5,570 bases of DNA. It comes from Beijerinckiaceae bacterium. GTDB taxonomy: Bacteria > Pseudomonadota > Alphaproteobacteria > Rhizobiales > Beijerinckiaceae. The notes under the pieces were generated by a model. The model was not told where the DNA came from. It saw only the letters and a list, made by a program, of their open reading frames with translations, and did not search any database. The translations under genes were made by a program, and so were the position numbers. How positions within the stretch are numbered: the first letter of the stretch is position 1; each line of letters opens with the position of its first letter. The DNA lies in assembly GCA_027346205.1 (NCBI GenBank), contig DAIESR010000387.1:1-5570 (forward strand), given 5' to 3'. Shown one piece after another: positions 1 to 5,037 of the stretch.

Positions 1-38
1 GAATCGATCAACCTGTGCCTCACGGACACGCAAGCTGA

Positions 39-458
39 TCAGTAGAAGATCCTCGGCGGCGCACCGAACACACTACCGACCACATAGAACGGAAATTGTG
101 CGATTTCTCCGGCGAGATGGACGGGAGCGCCGACGAGCACCAGAGGATTGATTGCCGGATTTCCTACAGGCGGAAACACAACTTCCGCCGCACGGAAAGG
201 CAGGCTGACGACGGTCGCGACTATCGCATTCGGACCCGTGATGATCGCGGCCGGGCCATGGAAAGGATCCGCGGCAACGACCGGCGCCGGGTGCCGATGC
301 TTGCTGACGGTGAGCGGACGGTCATAGGCGTGATGATAATGCCGATGCATCTTATGTCCGTGGCCATGCTCCTTGGCGGCAGCCGGCAGGCCGAAGGCAG
401 TAGTCAGAACCACGGCGCTTGCGACGATTTGCACCAACTTCAATGTCTTCATTTGCAT
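39..458 (-). CDS. Small exported histidine-rich protein of unknown function
   Basis: This encodes 139 residues that I do not recognise as a named family. The start at 458 is chosen because a GGGGA ribosome binding site lies 10 bases upstream; a second ATG at 452 and one at 482 are alternatives. Residues 1-28 form a signal peptide: lysines at 4 and 7, a hydrophobic stretch about 8-25, and an LPAAA cleavage site. The mature N-terminus is very rich in histidine (H31, H33, H35, H38, H40, H42, H43, H54, H56), which suggests binding of nickel, copper or zinc. The rest is a hydrophobic Pro/Val/Ala-rich region (about 58-139) ending in RIFY, which may associate with a membrane. It is transcribed away from the flavin operon and is separated from it by a transposase remnant, so a shared job is not implied. 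The coding call is solid; a metal role is inferred from composition only. Confidence 0.75.
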   Translation of the reverse strand: MQMKTLKLVQIVASAVVLTTAFGLPAAAKEHGHGHKMHRHYHHAYDRPLTVSKHRHPAPVVAADPFHGPAAIITGPNAIVATVVSLPFRAAEVVFPPVGNPAINPLVLVGAPVHLAGEIAQFPFYVVGSVFGAPPRIFY

Positions 459-509
459 GCTGATAATGTCCCCGTCTTGCATTTGAGCGCCGAGCGCTAA
501 ACCCAAAAT

Positions 510-540
510 AAGGCCATCGCTGGGCGGCACAAGGCCATCG
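510..540. repeat. Tandem 10-bp direct repeat upstream of the His-rich gene
   Basis: AAGGCCATCG occurs at 510-519 and again, without mismatch, at 531-540. The period is 21 bp, about two turns of DNA. It lies about 50-80 bp upstream of the start of the minus-strand His-rich gene, where a promoter and operator would be expected. I could not identify a convincing -35/-10 pair here. Chance duplication or debris from the neighbouring transposon remnant are alternatives. Confidence 0.4.
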
Positions 541-546
541 GGCGCA

Positions 547-716
547 ATTTCTCATTCGTGATCGCCGTGCGATCCGGCTGCCGCATTGGCCTAGAGCGTT
601 TGCGCGACGAGTTCAAACGACAGGTCAAGATGCAGATCGTGCTGCCATTGCCGGAAACAGCAGTCATGTTGTTCCGCGCATTGTTCGCTTCAGGCCAGAT
701 CACGATGCGTAAGGGC
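547..716 (+). pseudogene. Remnant of an IS256/mutator-type transposase, C-terminal end only
   Basis: From 591 to 713 the plus strand reads LERLRDEFKRQVKMQ, then VLPLPETAVMLF, then ALFASGQITMRK. This resembles the C-terminal tail of IS256-type transposases common in Rhizobiales (RL-EEF-RR-KTQ, then VLPSA-TAAMLF-ALLASGQI-MRK). Just upstream, about 550-589, another frame reads IRDRRAIRLPHW, which fits the residues preceding that tail. Removing one C near 589-590 joins the two frames, so I infer a +1 frameshift. The usual continuation after MRK (VDGW...) is missing, and the catalytic DDE region is absent altogether. It is therefore a dead fragment. The family comparison is from memory, so the family name is less certain than the transposase origin. 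Confidence 0.55.
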
Positions 717-973
717 CTGCCACCGCGAAGGCGCATAGACGCTAAGATAAGGTCATAGAGCAGCAGATCCCTCGCACTTCGAGACGGTCGCTTTGCGGCC
801 TCTTCACCATGGGGGCTTCGGGACGATGGTCCTCAAAGCCGCCTTAACTTGGTGCCTATGCACGCAGGCGGAAATCGACGGTTGGCAAAGGCTAGCCGAA
901 AAGTCTTCCGATCCGTAGCGTCGGGGTAAATCACCTCTAGAGACTGCGCCAAAATCAATACCGACACAAATCG
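717..973. other. Intergenic stretch with no supported gene
   Basis: Short open frames exist on both strands here, but none combines a ribosome binding site with recognisable protein sequence. Given the transposase fragment just upstream, part of this may be decayed mobile-element DNA, but I see no terminal inverted repeats that would mark an end. Confidence 0.5.
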
Positions 974-998
974 CGACGGTATGATGCAAGTACCGTCG
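974..998. repeat. Perfect inverted repeat, possible operator or hairpin
   Basis: CGACGGTA (974-981) and TACCGTCG (991-998) are exact reverse complements separated by nine bases. No T-run follows on either strand, so a classical intrinsic terminator is unlikely. It lies about 50 bp upstream of the candidate promoter for the operon that starts at 1470, a suitable place for a dimeric regulator to bind. An RNA hairpin or an old transposon end are alternatives. Confidence 0.45.
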
Positions 999-1036
999 AC
1001 TCAATAAAGTAAGCTCAGTTTAGAACTGCACTAAAT

Positions 1037-1055
1037 GTAAAAGATAATCATTGAC
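1037..1055 (+). promoter_or_regulatory. Fur-box-like sequence
   Basis: Aligned to the classical 19-base Fur consensus (GATAATGATAATCATTATC), this segment matches 14 of 19 positions, including an unbroken GATAATCATT at 1043-1052. It overlaps the possible -35 element at 1051-1056, where bound repressor would block transcription. Many Hyphomicrobiales use RirA and Irr rather than Fur as main iron regulators, and AT-rich sequence gives chance matches, so this is a candidate only. Confidence 0.35.
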
Positions 1056-1080
1056 GATTTATTCGGTGCAGCAATACAAA
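1051..1080 (+). promoter_or_regulatory. Possible sigma-70 promoter for the flavin operon
   Basis: TTGACG (1051-1056) matches the -35 consensus at five of six positions. After 18 bases TACAAA (1075-1080) matches the -10 at four of six. The surrounding 1010-1080 stretch is the most AT-rich part of the intergenic region. Initiation here would leave an untranslated leader of about 380 bases before the ATG at 1470. A weaker promoter closer to the gene cannot be excluded. Confidence 0.35.
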
Positions 1081-1422
1081 ACATCAAAGTGAACGTCAGG
1101 TGACTGGCGTCGTACTTGATAGCGGGTTCTCGACCCCGTTCGAATTGTGGGAAAAGCGATGCGATGTAGGTTATGGGCGTGCCCGCCGAGATGGTGCAGC
1201 CGGACTTCAAAGTTGTTTTGTAGAATAACGTCGGCCGGAAGCGGATCCGAAGAGACCCACAATATCAGGTAAGCCGCATCACGGCAACGGACGTAACGCG
1301 GTGCAGCGAAGCGCCAATGGGCAGAGAAACATCTTAGGCCGCGATCTGCTAGAGCCGAAGAACGCGATTGACCGAAACAACAATTTCATAGCCAGCAACC
1401 TTTGCCAAGAAAGGCATCGGCA
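1081..1422. other. Non-coding stretch, probable 5' leader of the operon
   Basis: I found no supported gene on either strand. The longer open frames lack ribosome binding sites and do not resemble proteins I know. If the promoter near 1051-1080 is real, this is a long untranslated leader. TTGACC at 1368-1373 resembles a -35 but has no matching -10 at proper spacing. Confidence 0.4.
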
Positions 1423-1469
1423 GCCAGCCAATCTAACAGGCCCTCAACGGGCCGAAAGAGGGGCTGGCC
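1423..1469 (+). promoter_or_regulatory. Foldable leader RNA that can mask the ribosome binding site
   Basis: The ribosome binding site of the next gene, AGAGGGG (1457-1463), is six bases from the ATG at 1470. GCCAGCC (1423-1429) is an exact complement of GGCTGGC (1462-1468), which covers the end of that site and the spacer before the ATG. Inside lies a perfect hairpin, GGCCC (1439-1443) and GGGCC (1449-1453). In addition CCCTC (1441-1445) can pair with GAGGG (1458-1462), an arrangement exclusive with the inner hairpin. This is the layout of a translational control element, though it resembles no riboswitch class I know and lacks FMN-riboswitch conserved sequence. Confidence 0.4.
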
Positions 1470-2480
1470 ATGCATGTCAATGCAACTATTCGCGCGGCGT
1501 TAGATCACGCGCGCTTCGGACTAAATCAGTCCAAGGCTGTGACCGAGACATTGGACACATCCGAGAAGGCTGTCAGGCAATCTCTCTGGCGCGCCTACGC
1601 CTTTTTCATTCCCTTGATGGCGTGTTCGATCATCGGTGTCGGCGCTCAAGCCAGCGAGTCTCCATTCGGATGGGTTTATACGACGGATGTTCATCCGCGG
1701 GGAACGCTCGAATTCGAGCACAAGTCGTACCTGAATAACGGTCAGTCGCAAGGCCAATATGCCTATTTGCAAAACAAAGAAGAAATCGAATACGGCGTCA
1801 CCGATCGGTTTCAAGCCGCCCTTTATCTCAACTGGAGTTATGCGAACGCTTATCGCAACGGCATAGACGGGACCACTGGCGGTCCCGGTGTGAGCCAATT
1901 CCTCACCGGGTCGTTCGATCCTCTCTCGCGCTACGATAGAGCGCGCTTCGACTCGGTCGCAGTAGAATTAATCTATCAGATTATGAACCCGGTCACCGAC
2001 CCGTTGGGCCTTGCACTCTATGTCGAACCTGAATTTGGTCCGCTCGAACAAGAACTCGAATGGCGCATTCTACTGCAGAAAAATTTCTTAAACGACCGAT
2101 TGATTCTCAGCGCGAATATCAATGGCACGATCGAGCGGGAGACAGAACTCGGGGGAGACATCGAAAAAGCTTCGCCCGTCGATCTTCTATTAGGTGCTTC
2201 CTACCTCGTCTTCCCCAACTGGTCTTTCGGCATTGAAGGACGGATTCACAACGAGTTCATTGGCTATTTCTTCAACTCGCCGGAACATTCCGCCTTCTTC
2301 CTCGGCCCAGTTGTCCATTATGCGAAGAAGGAGTTTTGGCTTACCGCTGCATGGCGGCACCAACTCCCGATCGTCCAGACTTACAATGCGGATCAGGCCT
2401 CGGTCGTGGCCGGCGGCCGGATCTATGGTGAGGAGCACGCGCGCGACGAGATCGCGTTCAGGTTTGGCATTCCATTCTAA
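1470..2480 (+). CDS. Outer-membrane beta-barrel-like protein, DUF6662-like
   Basis: The protein has 336 residues and probably sits in the outer membrane. I recognise it, from memory, as resembling DUF6662 proteins, whose function is unknown. The start is supported by AGAGGGG six bases upstream. Residues 42-57 are hydrophobic and AQA at 59-61 is a plausible signal peptidase site, followed by mature SESPFGWVYTTD. The signal's n-region is unusually long, about 40 residues. The mature part has alternating polar and aromatic strands (for example EFEHKSYL, IEYGVTDRF, LALYVEPEFG, NWSFGIEGR, FWLTAAWRHQ). It ends FRFGIPF, with the terminal phenylalanine typical of BAM-assembled barrels. It is the first gene of a four-gene operon; the FMN_bind gene follows after 21 bases. 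A role as a porin, receptor or surface partner for the flavin system is inferred from position only. Confidence 0.8.
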   Translation: MHVNATIRAALDHARFGLNQSKAVTETLDTSEKAVRQSLWRAYAFFIPLMACSIIGVGAQASESPFGWVYTTDVHPRGTLEFEHKSYLNNGQSQGQYAYLQNKEEIEYGVTDRFQAALYLNWSYANAYRNGIDGTTGGPGVSQFLTGSFDPLSRYDRARFDSVAVELIYQIMNPVTDPLGLALYVEPEFGPLEQELEWRILLQKNFLNDRLILSANINGTIERETELGGDIEKASPVDLLLGASYLVFPNWSFGIEGRIHNEFIGYFFNSPEHSAFFLGPVVHYAKKEFWLTAAWRHQLPIVQTYNADQASVVAGGRIYGEEHARDEIAFRFGIPF

Positions 2481-2501
2481 TTCATGAGGTGTAGACGGAT
2501 T

Positions 2502-2960
2502 ATGCGGTGGAGTCCCTTTCTGGCGGCGCCCGCGGCGATCGTTTCGACAGTCCCCGCGAGCGCAACTGTCTATCTGACGACAGCACAGGCACAGCACGCC
2601 ATATTCCCCGGCGCATCGTTCACGAGCGCTGGCCAAGCCGGTGTTTGGCGCACATCAAACGGCGGCTATTTCATCGTCGATCAGGTGTTCGGCAAGCACG
2701 AATACATTACCTACGCCGTGGGCATTAATCCGAACGGGACCGTCAAACAGATCGAGATCATGAAGTACAACGAGTCTTATGGATATGAAGTGCGCAATCC
2801 TGCCTGGCGCGCGCAGTTCGTTGGGAAAACCGCGGGCTCGACCTTGCAATTGAATTCGGACATCAAGAACATCAGCGGAGCCACGCTGTCATCAAAACAT
2901 ATCACGGACGGCGTCAAACGCGTCCTTCAAATGTATGAGTCGACTTTGAGGGGTCGGTGA
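2502..2960 (+). CDS. Exported FMN-binding domain protein, flavinylation substrate
   Basis: This is a 152-residue FMN_bind (PF04205-type) protein, related to the flavin domains of NqrC and RnfG. Residues 1-21 form a signal peptide ending in the ASA cleavage motif, so it acts outside the cytoplasm, without a membrane anchor. The domain runs about 35-145, and SGAT at 125-128 is the flavinylation motif: FMN is expected to be joined by a phosphoester bond to T128. The following LSSKHITDGVKRVL matches the helix after the site in this family. No heme motif CxxCH is present, so it probably carries flavin only. ATG 2502 is preferred because GAGGTG lies 10 bases upstream; ATG 2484, three bases after the preceding stop, would add six residues including a twin arginine. 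The stop overlaps the ApbE start (TGATG), so translation is coupled to its modifying enzyme. Confidence 0.88.
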   Translation: MRWSPFLAAPAAIVSTVPASATVYLTTAQAQHAIFPGASFTSAGQAGVWRTSNGGYFIVDQVFGKHEYITYAVGINPNGTVKQIEIMKYNESYGYEVRNPAWRAQFVGKTAGSTLQLNSDIKNISGATLSSKHITDGVKRVLQMYESTLRGR

Positions 2961-3835
2961 TGCGCCGCGCTCGACCGCTGCTCGGCACACTCGTGGACAT
3001 AGCAGCCGAAGGCACCGAGGATATTTTGCCTGCGGCGATTGAAGCGGCGTTCGCATCGATCGAGCGCATTCAGAAATTGATGAGTTTTCACGATGTGCAT
3101 AGCGATGTGTCGCGCATCAATGAGGCTGAGGCGGGAAGCGCGGTCGACGTCGACCCGCACACCTATCGGGTCCTCGAATTCGCTCTCGAGCTGTCGGATG
3201 TCTCGGCCGGCGCCTTTGATATCACGACGGCTGCTGTCTTAGTCCAGCATGGATTCCTGCCGCAAATTGCATCCGCGCAAATTTCGAGTGACGCCACTTT
3301 CCGCGATCTAGACCTGCTGTCCGACCATCGCGTGTGTTGGCGTCGGAAGGGATGTATCGACCTGGGCGGCATCGCCAAAGGTTTTGCGGTCGACCGCGCC
3401 ATTGCGGTGCTCCGCGCGCATGGCGTGGCGACGGCAATCGTCAATGCCGGAGGCGACTTGCGATGCTTTGGTGAGGCGCAGCCGATTCACCTCCGTCACC
3501 CTGACGATCCCACTCTACTGATGGGTCTCGGATGGCTCGCTGATGCCGCTCTCGCGACTTCGGCAGGCTATTTCTCCGGGAGAGACATAGGCAGTCGACG
3601 GATTGAGCCGCTGGTCGATCCAAAACGACCGTGCTGCATCAGCTGGGACGGAAGCGTCAGTGTCGCTGCGCCGGACTGCATGACCGCCGACGCGCTCACC
3701 AAGGTCGTTCGTCTCGCGCCGGACGCTGCGCCCGATATTCTGGAGCGCTTCAACGCCCAAGCGGTGGTGATCGACAAGCTTGGAAGCCGTTGCTGCGGCC
3801 AGCCGTGGCTTCTTCAGGAAGGCATCACAAAATGA
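2960..3835 (+). CDS. apbE: FAD:protein FMN transferase (ApbE family)
   Basis: ApbE moves the FMN part of FAD onto a Ser/Thr of target proteins, with magnesium, releasing AMP. The 291-residue product shows family motifs in order: RARPLLGT (4-10), the SRIN segment (51-54), GAFDIT (84-89), DLGGIAKGFAVDRA (134-147), NAGGDLR (162-168), ATSAGY (199-204), VDP (219-221) and TADALT (242-247), the last carrying the metal-binding Asp/Thr. ATG 2960 is chosen over GTG 2957 because GAGGGG sits six bases before it. The obvious substrate is the FMN_bind protein just upstream. Oddities are a shorter than usual protein and no N-terminal signal peptide or lipobox, although most ApbE proteins are exported lipoproteins; the usual histidine of HIIDP is also replaced (EPLVDP). 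Flavinylation may therefore occur in the cytoplasm, or export is non-classical. The family assignment is firm. Confidence 0.92.
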   Translation: MRRARPLLGTLVDIAAEGTEDILPAAIEAAFASIERIQKLMSFHDVHSDVSRINEAEAGSAVDVDPHTYRVLEFALELSDVSAGAFDITTAAVLVQHGFLPQIASAQISSDATFRDLDLLSDHRVCWRRKGCIDLGGIAKGFAVDRAIAVLRAHGVATAIVNAGGDLRCFGEAQPIHLRHPDDPTLLMGLGWLADAALATSAGYFSGRDIGSRRIEPLVDPKRPCCISWDGSVSVAAPDCMTADALTKVVRLAPDAAPDILERFNAQAVVIDKLGSRCCGQPWLLQEGITK

Positions 3836-4401
3836 CGAATGCGCAACGGCCGCCAATGCGTTTGAGCCAAGGACATGAGCGGTGGCTCTATGCGATCGGC
3901 GGATTGGTCTTCCTGTCCGGGCTCGGTTGGTTGATCGTCCATTATTTCTTTGCCGCGTCAACAGAATTCGGCGACGCGCACGCTGCTTCCGAGCCCTTGT
4001 GGCTGCGCCTCCACGGAGCAGCAGCGATGGCTGCTCTCGTCATTTTCGGCTCGCTCCTTCCGGGTCACATGGCACGCGCCTGGAGCTTGCGCCAGAACCA
4101 TCGGAGCGGTGTCTTCATGCTCAGTATCATAATGCTGCTGGTCCTCACCGGTTATGGCCTCTATTACGCCGGCGATGAGGAGATTCGCCCATGGATCAGC
4201 GCCGTTCATTGGATTGTCGGCATCATCGCAGCGGCAGGTCTCGTGCTGCACGCGCGCCTCGGCAAGCGAAGTGTCCGCCGTAAGCGATCCGGTGTCCCAC
4301 ATGACCCGGTTTCCAACCCTGCAGCTGCAGCGGCTGATCGCGAGAAGAAAATCTACGCTACACTCACTAAAAATGCGCCACAACGCGCCACCCCATGGTG
4401 A
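3832..4401 (+). CDS. Four-helix membrane protein, putative di-heme cytochrome b (DUF4405-like)
   Basis: The 189-residue product starts at an ATG overlapping the apbE stop (ATGA), with AGGAAGG nine bases upstream. Four hydrophobic helices lie at about 18-40, 58-78, 93-112 and 121-141. Arginines and lysines cluster in the 80-91 loop and in the 144-152 tail, so both ends should be cytoplasmic. Histidines sit at helix ends: H37, H61 and H126 toward the periplasm, H79 and H140 toward the cytoplasm. H126 and H140 have the HX13H spacing of b-type cytochromes, so H61/H126 and H79/H140 could hold two hemes across the membrane. This layout resembles DUF4405 or cytochrome b561-type proteins, but I cannot assign a family securely. 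Its place in the operon suggests it passes electrons from quinol or cytoplasm to the periplasmic flavoprotein. The charged Ala-rich tail (about 150-189) is probably disordered. Confidence 0.82.
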   Translation: MTNAQRPPMRLSQGHERWLYAIGGLVFLSGLGWLIVHYFFAASTEFGDAHAASEPLWLRLHGAAAMAALVIFGSLLPGHMARAWSLRQNHRSGVFMLSIIMLLVLTGYGLYYAGDEEIRPWISAVHWIVGIIAAAGLVLHARLGKRSVRRKRSGVPHDPVSNPAAAAADREKKIYATLTKNAPQRATPW

Positions 4402-4424
4402 GTATTTGGTGAGTTTCGCCGGAA

Positions 4425-4441
4425 TTTGAGCTTCGCTCAAA
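4425..4441 (+). terminator. Hairpin after the flavin operon, possible terminator
   Basis: TTTGAGC (4425-4431) and GCTCAAA (4435-4441) are exact complements around the loop TTC, giving a compact stem 23 bases after the last stop codon of the operon. No clear T-run follows (GGCTTAACT), so it may be an imperfect terminator or an mRNA-stabilising hairpin. Confidence 0.5.
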
Positions 4442-4462
4442 GGCTTAACTAACTGAAATCGC

Positions 4463-4526
4463 TGGCGCGCCCAACGGGACTGAACCCGCATTTTGCCATG
4501 AAGAGGTAACGTCCTGGACTGCTAGA
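4463..4526 (-). pseudogene. Decayed partial copy of tRNA-Glu
   Basis: Aligned with the intact tRNA-Glu at 5038-5103, this copy matches 55 of 66 columns, with two single-base deletions and nine substitutions, all transitions. The first 19 bases, covering the encoded CCA, discriminator, acceptor 3' strand and part of the T stem, are identical. The TTC anticodon remains, but one T-loop base is lost and the anticodon stem is damaged. The 5' acceptor strand is absent because the similarity stops where a REP-like palindrome begins. It cannot fold as a normal tRNA. Confidence 0.85.
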
Positions 4527-4569
4527 GCGTTTGCCGATCGGACGGAACATCCGGTCGAGAAGAAAACGC
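4523..4569. repeat. REP-like imperfect palindrome
   Basis: GCGTTT (4527-4532) pairs with AAACGC (4564-4569). Inside, GATCGGACG (4536-4544) pairs with CATCCGGTC (4548-4556), with one G-T pair and one mismatch, around the loop GAA. The element begins TAGAGCGTTT, reminiscent of dispersed intergenic palindromes in Hyphomicrobiales genomes. There is only one copy in this window, so its repeat status is inferred from resemblance. Confidence 0.55.
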
Positions 4570-4666
4570 CCAAAGTCAAAGAGCGGGAACATACTCAAGA
4601 CGATGGCACGCAGCGGCGAACTCACGCCGCGTCAGCATCACGCGCCTTGGCAGGGTCTGCGCGGTC

Positions 4667-4710
4667 TTGCGGAATTGACGCTGGGTTACTCGACGCCGGC
4701 CGTTCCGCAA
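4667..4710. repeat. Inverted repeat, 8-bp arms
   Basis: TTGCGGAA (4667-4674) and TTCCGCAA (4703-4710) are exact reverse complements separated by 28 bases. It ends immediately next to the stop codon (4711-4713) of the small minus-strand ORF and would lie downstream of it. The long spacer and absence of a T-run make a strong terminator unlikely. Confidence 0.25.
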
Positions 4711-4917
4711 TCAGCCTGTCTTGAACGCATCCCGCAACCAAGCCACAAGGCGGTCCTGGCCGCTGACGATATCGAGATCTGGTTCAGCGACCCGTGGAAA
4801 CCCATGCTTCTCGAGAAGATCGAGCACTCTCAATCCCCGATTTGCCGGATTGATCACTGTCATGGTCTTCGTCGCGATCTCGACCGCAAGGGTGCGAGAC
4901 ATCGGTTTGGCTTTCAT
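4711..4917 (-). CDS. Doubtful small protein between the tRNA copies
   Basis: From ATG 4917 the minus strand encodes 68 residues, starting MKAKPMSRTLAVEIATK and containing LRVLDLLEKHGFPRV and DRLVAWLRDAF. I do not recognise it. It looks protein-like: mixed charged and hydrophobic composition, probable helices, and roughly two-thirds G or C at third codon positions. Against it, there is no clear ribosome binding site before 4917 or the alternative ATG at 4902, and the frame stays open upstream through the tRNA, which can happen by chance at this GC content. It may be a real small gene, or the tail of a larger gene cut when the tRNA region was rearranged. Confidence 0.35.
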   Translation of the reverse strand: MKAKPMSRTLAVEIATKTMTVINPANRGLRVLDLLEKHGFPRVAEPDLDIVSGQDRLVAWLRDAFKTG

Positions 4918-5037
4918 GCGCTCGTCTTCTTCAGCCCCAACCTCACAAAGGCCATGGCTCGCAGTTGCCATGAAGCCGTCGCCATGAAGCCGTTGCGCTC
5001 CGCCCTGCTTTATTGACAGCTTGATCATTGAAATTAT

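Noticed and set aside
591..620. CTAGAGCGTTT near the transposase fragment looks like the start of the REP-like palindrome seen at 4523.
   Set aside because: Here it encodes LERL of the transposase tail and the second half of the palindrome is missing; the match is a coincidence of sequence.
1059..1262. A 67-codon minus-strand frame in the intergenic region.
   Set aside because: No ribosome binding site or recognisable similarity, and it overlaps the candidate promoter and leader of the operon.
1081..1469. An FMN riboswitch in the operon leader, tempting because of the flavin genes.
   Set aside because: The conserved FMN-aptamer sequences are not visible; only simple complementary segments are seen.
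1301..1738. A 145-codon plus-strand frame overlapping the start of the barrel gene.
   Set aside because: It conflicts with the well-supported gene at 1470, has arginine/glutamine-rich low-quality composition and no ribosome binding site.
4531..5016. A 161-codon plus-strand frame between the tRNA copies.
   Set aside because: It lacks a ribosome binding site, begins inside the palindrome and reads unlike a natural protein; the opposite strand is more protein-like.
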